Source: Advenella sp. FME57
GTDB lineage: Bacteria > Pseudomonadota > Gammaproteobacteria > Burkholderiales > Burkholderiaceae_B
Assembly (NCBI RefSeq): GCF_014897675.1
Contig: NZ_JABUXU010000011.1
Location: forward strand, 119,298 to 183,297
DNA length: 64,000 nucleotides
Direction: 5' to 3'
Both the position numbers and the translations under genes were made by a program. The notes under the pieces were generated by a model. It did not search any database, was not told where the DNA came from, and saw nothing but the letters and a program-made list of their open reading frames with translations. This document shows positions 1 through 8,800 of the stretch, piece by piece. Numbering within the stretch: the stretch's first letter is position 1; every line of letters begins with the position of its first letter.

Positions 1-1169
1 GTGGCGCGCTGGACCCTGTCATACAGCAGGAAATTATCGACCGCGATCTGTATGCCACTGCGGTTCTATCAGGCAATCGCAATTTCGACGGCCGTATCCA
101 TCCATACGCCAAGCAGGCTTTTTTGGCATCGCCGCCTCTGGTCGTGGCTTACGCCATCGCCGGCACCATCCGCTTTGACATAGAGAAAGACGTGTTAGGC
201 ACGGACCAGAACGGCCAGCCGGTGACGCTTAAAGATATCTGGCCCAGTGACGAGGAGATCGACGCCATTGTCGCCAGTAGTGTCAAACCCGAGCAATTTC
301 GCAGCGTATACGAACCGATGTTTGCGGTCAGCGTTGATGATGGCAAATCGGTCAGTCCTTTGTATGACTGGCGAGCGCAAAGTACCTACATTCGCTGTCC
401 GCCATACTGGGAAGGCGCGCTGGCAGGCGAGCGTGCGCTCAAGGGCATGCGTGCGCTTGCTGTGCTGGGGGACAACATCACCACAGACCACCTGTCACCG
501 TCCAACGCCATCCTGCTCAACAGCGCAGCAGGCGAATACCTGGATAAGATGGGCCTGCCGCAAGAGGACTTCAACTCTTATGCGACGCACCGCGGCGATC
601 ACCTGACGGCGCAACGGGCCACCTTCGCCAATCCCAAGCTGCTTAATGAAATGGTGCAGGAAAACGGCGTTATCAAGCAAGGTTCCCTGGCTCGCGTTGA
701 GCCGGAAGGCAAGGTTGTGCGCATGTGGGAGGCCATCGAAACCTATATGGAACGCAAGCAGCCACTGATTATCGTGGCGGGGGCAGATTATGGCCAGGGC
801 TCTTCGCGAGACTGGGCGGCCAAGGGTGTGCGTCTTGCTGGCGTAGAGGTCATTGTTGCAGAAGGTTTTGAGCGCATCCACCGCACCAATCTTGTCGGTA
901 TGGGTGTCTTGCCGCTTGAATTCAAACCCGGCGTCAATCGCCAGACGCTTAACATTGATGGTACGGAAATCTACGATGTGATTGGAACGCCCCAACCGCG
1001 ATCCACGCTCACACTGGTGATCCTTCGTAAAAGCGGTGAACGTTTGGAAGTGCCGGTTACCTGCCGCCTGGACACCGCTGAAGAAGTGTCCATCTATGAG
1101 GCCGGCGGTGTCTTGCAACGCTTTGCGCAGGACTTCATTGAGATGCCGGCAGCCAGCCAGGGCGCATGA
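1..1169 (+). CDS. acnD: 2-methylcitrate dehydratase, Fe/S-dependent (AcnD), 3' part
   Basis: C-terminal part of an aconitase-family hydratase; the gene enters from outside the window and reads in the frame that begins at base 3. The first residues are GALDPVIQQE, which in this family directly follow the last cysteine region of the 4Fe-4S site, so the cluster-binding half lies upstream. Visible are VLSGNRNFDGRIHPY, GDNITTDHLSPSN and the swivel-domain motif GADYGQGSSRDWAA, all aconitase hallmarks. AcnD dehydrates 2-methylcitrate in propionate catabolism and works with PrpF. The following prpF gene overlaps by four bases (ATGA), so the two are translationally coupled. A plain aconitase is the alternative, but the prpF neighbour makes AcnD far more likely. 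Confidence 0.93.
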   Translation, partial: GALDPVIQQEIIDRDLYATAVLSGNRNFDGRIHPYAKQAFLASPPLVVAYAIAGTIRFDIEKDVLGTDQNGQPVTLKDIWPSDEEIDAIVASSVKPEQFRSVYEPMFAVSVDDGKSVSPLYDWRAQSTYIRCPPYWEGALAGERALKGMRALAVLGDNITTDHLSPSNAILLNSAAGEYLDKMGLPQEDFNSYATHRGDHLTAQRATFANPKLLNEMVQENGVIKQGSLARVEPEGKVVRMWEAIETYMERKQPLIIVAGADYGQGSSRDWAAKGVRLAGVEVIVAEGFERIHRTNLVGMGVLPLEFKPGVNRQTLNIDGTEIYDVIGTPQPRSTLTLVILRKSGERLEVPVTCRLDTAEEVSIYEAGGVLQRFAQDFIEMPAASQGA

Positions 1170-2377
1170 CAGACATGGAAAAACCAATGACTCAAGCACC
1201 ACAGATTAAAATTGCCGCGACCTATATGCGTGGTGGCACCAGCAAAGGGGTTTTTTTTCGGTTGAATGATCTGCCCGAAGCTGCGCAGACACCCGGCGCC
1301 GCGCGCGACGCGCTCTTGTTGCGTGTGATTGGCAGTCCGGATCCTTACGGCAAGCACACCGATGGCATGGGCGGCGCCACATCGAGCACCAGCAAGGTTG
1401 TCATTTTGTCCAAAAGCGAGCGCGCCGGGCATGATGTGGATTACCTGTTTGGTCAGGTCTCCATTGATAAACCCTTCATCGACTGGAGCGGCAATTGCGG
1501 AAACCTTTCGGCCGCCGTGGGGCCGTATGCCATCAGCAACGGATTGATCGACGCCGACTGCATCCCGCAAAATGGCGTTGCCACCGTGCGCATATGGCAG
1601 GCCAATATCGGCAAGACCATCGTGTCGCACGTGCCCATCACCAACGGCGCGGTACAGGAGACCGGCGATTTTGAGCTGGATGGGGTTACCTTTCCCGCAG
1701 CCGAAGTGCAGCTCGAATTCGTGGACCCGGCCGCAGACGAAGAGGGTGCAGCAGGCGCCATGTTCCCAACCGGCAATCTGGTCGATGAACTGGTCGTGCC
1801 CGGTGTCGGTAAGTTGAAGGCCACCATGATCAATGCCGGTATTCCTACCATCTTTGTGAATGCCCGTGATATCGGCTTTACCGGCACAGAGCTGCAGGAT
1901 GCGATCAACAGCGACGCCAAGACGTTGGCCATGTTTGAAGCCATACGCGCCCATGGGGCACTGCGTATGGGACTCATTGCCAACATTGAAGAGGCCGAAC
2001 ATCGTCAGCACACGCCCAAAGTGGCCTTTGTCGGTCAGTCTGCCGACTACACCGCATCCAGCGGCAAGCACGTTTCTGCCGGCAACATTGATCTGGTCGT
2101 ACGGGCGCTGTCCATGGGCAAATTGCATCATGCGATGATGGGCACCGCTGCAGTGGCTATTGGTACGGCAGCGGCTATTCCTGGCACGCTGGTCAATCTG
2201 GCTGCTGGCGGGAGCGAGCGCGAGTCCGTGACTTTCGGTCATCCATCGGGCACGCTGCGGGTCGGGGCGCAAGCCATTGAACAGGCAGGGCAATGGACAG
2301 TAAAAAAAGTGCTCATGAGTCGCAGCGCCCGCGTGTTAATGGAAGGCTATGTCCGGATTCCAGCAGATACACTTTGA
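1166..2377 (+). CDS. prpF: 2-methylaconitate cis-trans isomerase PrpF
   Basis: 403 residues, the usual PrpF length. PrpF isomerises the AcnD product trans-2-methylaconitate to the cis form used by aconitase B. The start ATG overlaps the acnD stop; ATGs at 1175 and 1187 are also in frame, so the exact start is uncertain. YMRGGTSKGVFF and the diaminopimelate-epimerase-like fold signature GNCGNLSAAVGPYA are present. Lys77 (in STSKVV) and Cys111 (in GNCGN) lie where the catalytic pair Lys73/Cys107 of the Shewanella enzyme would be. acnD-prpF is the vitamin-free alternative to PrpD found in many Burkholderiales. The citrate synthase prpC and regulator prpR, if present, lie upstream of the window. 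Confidence 0.95.
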   Translation: MTDMEKPMTQAPQIKIAATYMRGGTSKGVFFRLNDLPEAAQTPGAARDALLLRVIGSPDPYGKHTDGMGGATSSTSKVVILSKSERAGHDVDYLFGQVSIDKPFIDWSGNCGNLSAAVGPYAISNGLIDADCIPQNGVATVRIWQANIGKTIVSHVPITNGAVQETGDFELDGVTFPAAEVQLEFVDPAADEEGAAGAMFPTGNLVDELVVPGVGKLKATMINAGIPTIFVNARDIGFTGTELQDAINSDAKTLAMFEAIRAHGALRMGLIANIEEAEHRQHTPKVAFVGQSADYTASSGKHVSAGNIDLVVRALSMGKLHHAMMGTAAVAIGTAAAIPGTLVNLAAGGSERESVTFGHPSGTLRVGAQAIEQAGQWTVKKVLMSRSARVLMEGYVRIPADTL

Positions 2378-2405
2378 AAAGTGTACAAGAACATTTCATT
2401 TTTAA

Positions 2406-2417
2406 TATCTTAAGATA
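2406..2417. promoter_or_regulatory. 12-bp palindrome TATCTTAAGATA between prpF and the lyase-like gene
   Basis: Perfect palindrome TATCTTAAGATA in a 56-bp A/T-rich spacer. It stands 17 bp before the ATG of the next gene, so it could be an operator or a short mRNA hairpin. A TGTACA element lies just upstream in the same spacer (about 2383). No promoter was identified with confidence. Confidence 0.3.
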
Positions 2418-2433
2418 AAAAAGGATTTACAGC

Positions 2434-3294
2434 ATGTCGACAAGAAAGCAACTCAGATCACTCGTCGAAGCTCGCCGCGGCATTATCGTTCCAGGCGCAT
2501 TCAATGCCTTGTCTGCCAAAGTCATCGCCGATCTTGGCTTTAAAGCCATCTACGTAACAGGCGCGGGCGTAACCAACATGTGGTTTGGTATGCCGGATCA
2601 GGGGTTCATGGGTTTGCACGAGATTGCCGATCACACCGCAAGGATTCGCGATGCGGTGGATGTCCCATTGATCGTTGATGCCGATACGGGCTTTGGCAAT
2701 GCGTTGAACGTTCGCCATACCGTGCGGGTTCTGGAGCGTGCGGGCGCCGATTGCATCCAGCTGGAAGATCAAGTTGCGCCCAAGCGCTGCGGCCATTTTT
2801 CAGGCAAAGAGGTGATATCCACTGAAGAGGCGGTCAGCAAGATCAAGGCTGCGGTCGATGCACGCCAGGATCCGGACTTTTTGATCATGGCACGCACCGA
2901 TGCGGCAGCCACGCTCGGGTTTGAGGCGGCCATAGAGCGTGCAGAGAAATTTGCCGAGGCCGGCGCCGACATTCTGTTTGTGGAAGCAGTAACAGAGGCT
3001 GAGCAAGTGCGGGCGCTGCCCCAGCGTCTTGCCAAACCTCAACTTATGAACATGGTGATCGGTGGTCGTACGCCCATTTTCAATGCCGATCAACTTGGCG
3101 AGCTGGGCTATGGCATCGTACTGTATGCCAACGCTGCCTTGCAGGGCGCGGTAGCGGGCATGCAGAAAACACTGACGGTGCTGCGCGACGAAAAAGAAGT
3201 GCAGGAATCCAGTGGATTGGTGGCCTCTTTTTCCGAACGTCAACGCCTGGTTGGCAAGCCTGAATGGGACGAGCTGGAAAGCCGCTACAGCTGA
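2434..3294 (+). CDS. Isocitrate lyase/PEP mutase superfamily protein, methylisocitrate lyase-like
   Basis: 286 residues, a (beta/alpha)8 C-C bond lyase. The Mg-binding acidic residues are in LIVDADTGFGN (Asp82, Asp84) and LEDQVAPKRCGHF carries the catalytic Cys119 of the KRCGH signature. MARTDA further on is also conserved. Its place behind acnD-prpF suggests cleavage of 2-methylisocitrate to pyruvate and succinate (PrpB role). However, the N-terminus and C-terminus differ from classical PrpB, and the sequence resembles the wider group that includes 2,3-dimethylmalate lyase and oxaloacetate decarboxylase. The gene symbol is therefore left empty. A 56-bp spacer with a palindrome separates it from prpF, so it may be a looser part of the operon. 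Confidence 0.8.
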   Translation: MSTRKQLRSLVEARRGIIVPGAFNALSAKVIADLGFKAIYVTGAGVTNMWFGMPDQGFMGLHEIADHTARIRDAVDVPLIVDADTGFGNALNVRHTVRVLERAGADCIQLEDQVAPKRCGHFSGKEVISTEEAVSKIKAAVDARQDPDFLIMARTDAAATLGFEAAIERAEKFAEAGADILFVEAVTEAEQVRALPQRLAKPQLMNMVIGGRTPIFNADQLGELGYGIVLYANAALQGAVAGMQKTLTVLRDEKEVQESSGLVASFSERQRLVGKPEWDELESRYS

Positions 3295-3518
3295 TCAGGC
3301 AGGCTCGTATTCAATTGCCTTGCGTCGTTCCAAGGCGGAGAGGGGTTGCAGTTGCAGCTCCGTTTTCATTAGTGATGCGTTAAAACGCTGATCATGTTCA
3401 CTGACCCCGGTTGCGCCACGCGTACCCCGGTCGGTTGAGCGTGATTTCGGATAGCGCACCAGATATTCTTAAGCCACCAGCGCTATTGCCCGGCATCAGC
3501 GGCTCGCCGTGGCACCTA

Positions 3519-4322
3519 TCAGCACGGCGCTTGATCGGCAAAATACACCACCATTTTGAGATGCCGGTGTTCATCCACTACAAGCGTTTCATGATTGAAA
3601 TCCTGCTGCGTGTTGTTGGCTGTCATGAAAGATCGCATGGCGCGCCGCGGCGGTTCACTGTCAGCGGTTTTCCACCAGCGCCGAAAATCCGGCGAGACCT
3701 GCGTAAGTGTCTCGACCAAAGCCAGCATGGCGCGATCGTCTGGCGCGGTAGCCAAATCGTAGCGAAACTGCGCCACCAGCTTTGGTGCGTCTTCACGCCA
3801 GGCACCAAAACGCCATCGCATATCCGGATCGGCAAAGACAATACGCAGTATGTTTCTTCTCTCATATTCCCGCGTGCTGAAGCCGAATAAATCATCAGCG
3901 GCAGTATTCCAGGCAATGACATGCCAACTGAGGTTAACCACGTAAGCGGGCCTTGTTGTCAGATCGTCCATTAACTGCTGGACCAGGGGCGAGACTGCAA
4001 GCCCATGATGCGCTTCAGGTGGTGGCGGTCGCTTATGCGCCAGAAGAAATAAATGGCTGCATTCACTGTCGCCAAGCTTGAGCGTGCGCGCCACACTTAG
4101 CAGGAATGCCTCCGATACCTGAATGTCGCGCCCCTGTTCAAACCAGGTGTACCACGTGAGTCCTACGCCGGCCAGCGCAGCGACTTCTTCCCGTCGCAGA
4201 CCCGGCGTGCGGCGTCGTCCATTATCGGGCAGGCCCACATCGGCCGGCGTCAGCTTGTTGCGGTGTCGAATCAGAAATTCGGATAACTCGGTTTTGGTGC
4301 GATGCAGGCTTCGCTCGATCAT
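3519..4322 (-). CDS. XRE-family regulator with MmyB-like ligand-binding domain
   Basis: 267 residues. The N-terminal third is a lambda-repressor-type helix-turn-helix (RRTPGLRREEVAALAGVGLTWYTWFEQGRD), followed by a PAS-like MmyB domain with the typical YVVNLSWHVIAWNTAADDLFG. MmyB-type regulators are thought to bind hydrophobic small molecules, often fatty acids. The gene is divergent from the DHA2 exporter at 4426 and the shared region holds an inverted repeat, so it probably controls that exporter and itself. SmvA-type exporters are usually under TetR-type repressors, so this pairing is a variant. Its own 3' end faces a gene-free 224-bp stretch after the lyase-like gene. Confidence 0.9.
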   Translation of the reverse strand: MIERSLHRTKTELSEFLIRHRNKLTPADVGLPDNGRRRTPGLRREEVAALAGVGLTWYTWFEQGRDIQVSEAFLLSVARTLKLGDSECSHLFLLAHKRPPPPEAHHGLAVSPLVQQLMDDLTTRPAYVVNLSWHVIAWNTAADDLFGFSTREYERRNILRIVFADPDMRWRFGAWREDAPKLVAQFRYDLATAPDDRAMLALVETLTQVSPDFRRWWKTADSEPPRRAMRSFMTANNTQQDFNHETLVVDEHRHLKMVVYFADQAPC

Positions 4323-4347
4323 GGCTATTGTTACCAGTAATAGGATA

Positions 4348-4364
4348 ATTACTTAAATTGTAAT
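4348..4364. promoter_or_regulatory. Inverted repeat in the XRE/exporter divergent promoter
   Basis: ATTAC (4348-4352) and GTAAT (4360-4364) form a dyad around TTAAATT, in the 103-bp space between the regulator ATG (4322) and the exporter GTG (4426). A second small dyad, TTAC-CAG-TAA, lies at 4331-4340. The position fits an operator for the divergent XRE regulator; this is inference from placement. Confidence 0.4.
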
Positions 4365-4425
4365 GGGATGATTTTGCGCTGAAAATGTGGTTTCTGCAAC
4401 AAACGCAGTAAACCTGGAGCTACTT

Positions 4426-5952
4426 GTGATTGCATTTGATGATTCATCTCCCTTGTCTGAAAGACGTGCCGGCGTTCGTGAGTGGCTCGGACTCGCGTTG
4501 CTGGCCCTGCCGACCATCCTGCTCGGGCTTGACCTGACGCTATTGCATTTGGTGTTGCCGGCACTTGCGATAGACTTGCGCCCGACAAGTACACAGGCAC
4601 TTTGGATTATCGATGCCTATGGTTTCATGATTGCCGGCCTGCTTGTTTCAATGGGAACGCTGGGCGATCGCATCGGACGTCGCAAGCTACTTATGGTGGG
4701 CGCAGCCGCCTTTGGCGCGGCTTCCGTGATGGCGGCCTGCTCAACGAGCGCTTCCATGCTGATTGTCGCACGCGTGTTGCTTGGCGTTGCGGGCGCCACC
4801 CTGATGCCGTCAACATTGGCGCTCATCAGCAATATGTTTTTTCATCCACATCAGCGCGCCCTGGCCATAGGCGTGTGGGCGACCATGTTTGCGCTAGGCA
4901 TGGCGGTCGGGCCTGTGGTCGGTGGCGTGTTGCTGGAACACTATGGGTGGGGCGCCGCCTTTCTGGTTGCGCTTCCATTTGTCGGGCTTTTGCTCGTTGC
5001 CGCTCCGTTTCTCCTGCCTGAGTACAGCTCCCCGCAACAGGGGCGCCTGGACATACTCAGCGTCATCTTGTCTTTGCTTGCCTTGTTGCCTATCGTCTAC
5101 GGCATCAAGCACATGTCCAAGGACGGGATCGATATCATTGCCACGTCAGCGATGGCCAGTGGGCTGTTCTTCGTGGCGCTTTTTGTCCGTCGCCAGCGTC
5201 GACTGGCCAGTCCGTTACTTGATCTTGATTTGTTCTCCAACCAGGCGTTCTGTATTGCCCTGGTGGTGCTCCTTGTGGGCCTGGTGGGTGTCGGCGGGAC
5301 GATGTTGCTGGTTACCCAGTACTTGCAATTGGTTGTCGGATTATCGCCGTTGTCAGCAGGGCTGTGGATGGGTCCCCCGGCGCTTGCCATGCTGGCGGCA
5401 GGCATTGGCGCGCCACTGCTTGCACGGCGGATTCGCCCTGGTTATGTAATCGCTGGGGCGCTGGGGCTGTCGGTCATTGGCTACCTGATGCTGACGCAAC
5501 TGAATCATTCGTCGCATGGCGTTGCTTTGGTCACTGCGGCATTTTCGCTGGTATATCTTGGCCTGGGCACCATTGCCGCGCTCGGGACAGAAATGGTTGT
5601 GGGTGCGGCGCCGGCTGAGAAGGCAGGTTCAGCATCGGCCATGTCCGAGACCGTGCAGGAGCTTGGTCTGGCCGTGGGCATTGCCATATTAGGCAGCATG
5701 ACGACTGCCGTCTATCGCACCCGGATGGCCGATCAAGTGCCTGAAACGCTGTCCAACGGCATTCGGCACGCCGTGTCAGATAGTCTTGCCGGAAGTGTCG
5801 CTGTCTCGCGCCAATTGCCGGCCGGCCTGTTAGAACAGGCGCAAGCGGCATTCATGGCAGGGTTCAATGTATCCGCTACAGCGAGCGCTGCCGGCATTGC
5901 GTGCCTGGCGGTGTTGGCGGCGATCAAACTGCGGCATATAACTGCAAGTTGA
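4426..5952 (+). CDS. DHA2-family MFS drug exporter, SmvA/QacA-like, 14 TM
   Basis: About 508 residues with 14 predicted membrane segments, a proton-antiport exporter of the inner membrane. Motif A (GTLGDRIGRRKLL) follows TM2 and the antiporter motif C region (GMAVGPVVGGVLLE) is clear. The DxxLLHLVLPALA start of TM1 and SAPAEKAGSASAMSETVQELG-like loop residues fit the SmvA (methyl viologen, acriflavine and quaternary ammonium) group. The frame is open from a GTG at 4387, but the GTG at 4426 has a good ribosome site (GGAG, 6 nt spacing) and gives a normal N-terminus. Divergent from an MmyB-type XRE regulator. The real substrate cannot be read from the sequence. Confidence 0.88.
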   Translation: MIAFDDSSPLSERRAGVREWLGLALLALPTILLGLDLTLLHLVLPALAIDLRPTSTQALWIIDAYGFMIAGLLVSMGTLGDRIGRRKLLMVGAAAFGAASVMAACSTSASMLIVARVLLGVAGATLMPSTLALISNMFFHPHQRALAIGVWATMFALGMAVGPVVGGVLLEHYGWGAAFLVALPFVGLLLVAAPFLLPEYSSPQQGRLDILSVILSLLALLPIVYGIKHMSKDGIDIIATSAMASGLFFVALFVRRQRRLASPLLDLDLFSNQAFCIALVVLLVGLVGVGGTMLLVTQYLQLVVGLSPLSAGLWMGPPALAMLAAGIGAPLLARRIRPGYVIAGALGLSVIGYLMLTQLNHSSHGVALVTAAFSLVYLGLGTIAALGTEMVVGAAPAEKAGSASAMSETVQELGLAVGIAILGSMTTAVYRTRMADQVPETLSNGIRHAVSDSLAGSVAVSRQLPAGLLEQAQAAFMAGFNVSATASAAGIACLAVLAAIKLRHITAS

Positions 5953-5970
5953 TTCAGATGCCTGAATCAA
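5949..5970 (+). terminator. Hairpin at the end of the exporter gene
   Basis: TTGATTCAG (5949-5957) and CTGAATCAA (5962-5970) form a perfect 9-bp stem with a 4-nt loop that includes the stop codon. No T-run follows, so it is a weak or factor-assisted terminator, or a 3'-end stabiliser. Confidence 0.45.
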
Positions 5971-6197
5971 GGCTGAATGCGAGACTGAGCCTCAATCTAC
6001 AGATCTGTGTCTGTGGATGCAAATATGGCGATACTGGTTGGGTTCGGTAAACAAATATATTCAACGCCTCTTTTGTTGATTAACTCGGTCAAGTGTGTTC
6101 GAATGACAGTTGTGATTACAATATGTGGTCGCGCCAGTTCCTGTTTCTGTTTACCGCCGGAGCATTGGCGGCACTTATCTGCAAAGAGGAGGTGTTT

Positions 6198-6638
6198 ATG
6201 ACTGCCCCTACACAGCGGCGACAGTCGTCATTGGCTAATTGCATCTATCAGTTATTCAATCCCATTCCATTCGGATTTTTCGTTGCGGCATTGATCTTTG
6301 ACGTCGTGTATTTCCAGACTGCCCAGATGATGTGGAGCAAAAGCGCAGCATGGCTCATTACTATCGGCCTGTTCTTTGCCATTATTCCGCGTCTGATCAA
6401 CCTGGTGCATGTGTGGATCCCGCGAGGCAGGGTTGTTCTTCCCGCTGAAAAACTTGATTTTGGCCTCAATTTCATCGGCATCGTGGCTGCCATCTTCAAC
6501 GCGTTTATCCATAGTAGGGACGCGTATGCCGTCATGCCTTCGGGACTGATCCTGTCTGTCGTAACGGTCGCCTGCTTTGCTGTGGCTGCGATCATTGCGT
6601 CCACCTTTTACGCAATCGGGAGGACGCACAATGTCTAA
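6198..6638 (+). CDS. DUF2231-family integral membrane protein
   Basis: 146 residues with four hydrophobic segments (about 25-45, 52-70, 90-108, 118-138), matching the small DUF2231 membrane family whose function is unknown. The frame is open further upstream, but the ATG at 6198 has a strong ribosome site (AGAGGAGG, 5 nt spacing). The stop overlaps the start of the following PQQ dehydrogenase by eight bases, so the two are coupled. DUF2231 proteins are often next to sorbosone/PQQ sugar dehydrogenase-like genes, where they may serve as a membrane anchor or quinone/haem partner; that role is inference. Confidence 0.85.
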   Translation: MTAPTQRRQSSLANCIYQLFNPIPFGFFVAALIFDVVYFQTAQMMWSKSAAWLITIGLFFAIIPRLINLVHVWIPRGRVVLPAEKLDFGLNFIGIVAAIFNAFIHSRDAYAVMPSGLILSVVTVACFAVAAIIASTFYAIGRTHNV

Positions 6639-7947
6639 GGTCAAATGGGGCTTGCCCCTTGTTTTCGCGGCCGGCATCTTTCTGGTCGGGTGTAATGATA
6701 ACGCGACAATGAAGCCCGACGAACAGCTCGGTGCCAACCCTACGCTGCCCGAACCGCGACACTTTTTCTCGCCGCCCATTCAAGTGCCTGACGGTGTAGG
6801 CTGGTCAGAAGACAAGCAGCCCGTCGCTGCCAGCGGTTTGGAAATTGAAAAAATCGCCAGTGATCTGCTGCATCCCAGACAACTTTATACGCTGCCCAAC
6901 GGCGATGTTCTGGTTGTCGAAGCCAATTCGCCTGGAACAGCGCCTGTTACAACACCAAAACAATTTTTCAGCGGTATCGTGAAGGGACAATCCGGTAAGG
7001 GGGGCAAAGGCGGAAACCGAATCACCTTGCTGCGACAGACTGCTGGAACCGGTGAATGGGAAAAACATGTTTTTCTGGAGAATCTGGATACCCCCTTTGG
7101 CGTCCAGCTAATCGGTAACGACTTGTATGTTGCCAATACCGGAAATATCATGAAATACCGCTATGAACCGGGGCAGACGCGCCTCACGGATCCCGGCACG
7201 GAGTTGGCCGATTTGCCGGATACCGTCAACCACCACTGGACAAAGGCGCTGCTTGCCAGTGCCGATGGATCAAAACTTTACGTGGGTGTGGGCTCCAACA
7301 GCAATGTCGGTGAGAACGGGATGGCCATTGAGTATCGCCGCGCAACAGTGCTTGAGGTAGATGTCAATAGCGGCGCCAGCAGAATTTTTGCGTCTGGTCT
7401 GCGCAATCCCACGGGACTGGCCTGGGAGCCACAATCCGGAACGCTCTGGGCAATCGTGAACGAACGGGACGAGATCGGGCCGGACCTGGTTCCGGACTAT
7501 CTCACTTCAGTCAAGGAAGGCGGTTTTTACGGATGGCCTTATAGCTACTTCGGCCAGTATCTTGATCCTCGAGTCAAGGCTCAGCGTCCCGATCTGGTCA
7601 GTAAGGCGATCGTGCCCGACTATTCCCTGGGCTCGCATGTCGCACCGCTGGGCGTGCATTTTTACACCGGTCAGGGTCTTCCGGAGAAATACCAGGGCGG
7701 TGCCTTTATCAGTGAACATGGAAGCTGGAACCGCTCGCCATTGAGCGGCTATCGGATCAGCTATGTGCCGTTCAGTGATGGCAAGCCGGCGGGAAAGGCA
7801 GAGGCTGTTGTTTCGGGCTTCTTGTCCGAGGATAAAGAGCGTCTTTATGGCGCACCGGTGGGTCTGACCCAGGCGAAAGACGGCGCACTTCTATTTGCGG
7901 ACGACGTGGGCAATACAGTCTGGCGCGTCACGGCGGCCAGCCAGTAG
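6631..7947 (+). CDS. PQQ-dependent sugar (sorbosone-type) dehydrogenase, lipoprotein
   Basis: 438 residues. The N-terminus is a lipoprotein signal ending in LVGC (Cys19-20 region), so the protein is probably anchored on the periplasmic side. The remainder is a six-bladed beta-propeller of the soluble glucose dehydrogenase/sorbosone dehydrogenase type: LLHPRQLYTLPNGDVLVVE, LDTPFGVQLIG, FASGLRNPTGLAWEP, VNERDEIGPDLVPD and FISEHGSWNRSPLSGYR. The start at 6631 follows GGGAGGA. It overlaps the DUF2231 gene, with which it forms a two-gene operon. The sugar substrate is not predictable. PQQ biosynthesis genes are not in the window, so the cofactor would come from elsewhere in the genome. Confidence 0.88.
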   Translation: MSKVKWGLPLVFAAGIFLVGCNDNATMKPDEQLGANPTLPEPRHFFSPPIQVPDGVGWSEDKQPVAASGLEIEKIASDLLHPRQLYTLPNGDVLVVEANSPGTAPVTTPKQFFSGIVKGQSGKGGKGGNRITLLRQTAGTGEWEKHVFLENLDTPFGVQLIGNDLYVANTGNIMKYRYEPGQTRLTDPGTELADLPDTVNHHWTKALLASADGSKLYVGVGSNSNVGENGMAIEYRRATVLEVDVNSGASRIFASGLRNPTGLAWEPQSGTLWAIVNERDEIGPDLVPDYLTSVKEGGFYGWPYSYFGQYLDPRVKAQRPDLVSKAIVPDYSLGSHVAPLGVHFYTGQGLPEKYQGGAFISEHGSWNRSPLSGYRISYVPFSDGKPAGKAEAVVSGFLSEDKERLYGAPVGLTQAKDGALLFADDVGNTVWRVTAASQ

Positions 7948-7976
7948 TATTGGCGCTTGCAGTGCGGTGTTTAGGA

Positions 7977-8007
7977 TTTCCAGGGCCGCCGGTGAGCACC
8001 CTGGAAA
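7977..8007. terminator. Hairpin between convergent PQQ dehydrogenase and HAD genes
   Basis: TTTCCAGGG (7977-7985) pairs with CCCTGGAAA (7999-8007) across 13 nt, in the 61-bp gap between two convergent genes. There is no clear T-run on either side. The place fits a bidirectional terminator. Confidence 0.45.
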
Positions 8008-8008
8008 C

Positions 8009-8722
8009 CTACTTCAGAAGCGCAGCCAGTTCGATTAAATCGTTTGCCATGTAATCCCAAGCTTCGAGCGATTTGACAACTTCAGTCTTTGACGGGTCAT
8101 GCGCATTCGTGCGAACGACATACGCGGTCTTCAATCCGCATTGGCGCGCGGCGTCCAGATCGTAGTCATGGGCTGCGACCAGTATCGCTCTATCCGGGTC
8201 TACACTCATCAGCTCGCAAGCACGAAGATAAACCTGTGGCATCGGTTTATAGGCCCCTGAGACATCAGCGCCAAGGATAGTGTCCCATGGCAGCCCCGCA
8301 TGTTTTGCCATGTCCACCAGCAGTCGGGTGTTTCCGTCGGACAGCGGTGAGATGATGAAGCGTTCCTTCAAGCTGGAAAGACCCTCTACCGAATCCGGCC
8401 AAGGCTTGAGGCGGTGCCAGGCCATATTGAGTTCTGCCAGTTCGGCTCTCGGTAAAGTCGAGGGTGTCAACCCGAAGCCTTTCAGGCATGCTTCCAGGTT
8501 CTCCAAGTTCAGGAGATCGAGTGGCGCAAAGGGTCGCTGACCGCAGCGAACAGCGTCAACCGAGGCGTCATAGCGCCCGACCCAGGCATCAGCGAAGGCA
8601 CCTGCGTCGATATGCAAAGCGTTGTGTCGCTTCAAAAAGGCACCCGCCTCTGCTGCTATGCTGCCACGCCAATCGACGACAGTTCCCAGAACATCGAAGA
8701 ACAATACTTCAATTTTCGACAT
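8009..8722 (-). CDS. Haloacid dehalogenase type II (HAD superfamily)
   Basis: 237 residues. HAD motif I is FFDVLGTVVDW with nucleophile Asp10; motif II is in SPLSDGN; motif III is the Lys of GAYKPMPQVY; motif IV is VAAHDYDLDAA. The cap and spacing match L-2-haloacid dehalogenase type II proteins, which remove halide from short 2-haloacids. Many family members act on other phosphorylated or unknown substrates, so true dehalogenase activity is not certain. The gene stands alone between a convergent PQQ dehydrogenase gene and the decayed fragment upstream. Confidence 0.85.
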   Translation of the reverse strand: MSKIEVLFFDVLGTVVDWRGSIAAEAGAFLKRHNALHIDAGAFADAWVGRYDASVDAVRCGQRPFAPLDLLNLENLEACLKGFGLTPSTLPRAELAELNMAWHRLKPWPDSVEGLSSLKERFIISPLSDGNTRLLVDMAKHAGLPWDTILGADVSGAYKPMPQVYLRACELMSVDPDRAILVAAHDYDLDAARQCGLKTAYVVRTNAHDPSKTEVVKSLEAWDYMANDLIELAALLK

Positions 8723-8800
8723 TTCACCTCTCCATCATTGTTGAATTTATGTCGGAGCGATTTGACCATTGGTTCTTAAATCCCCCCTCAGATTGCTTCA

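Noticed and set aside
3411..3890. Plus-strand open frame of 159 codons opposite the XRE regulator
   Set aside because: Antisense shadow of a clearly recognised HTH/MmyB protein.
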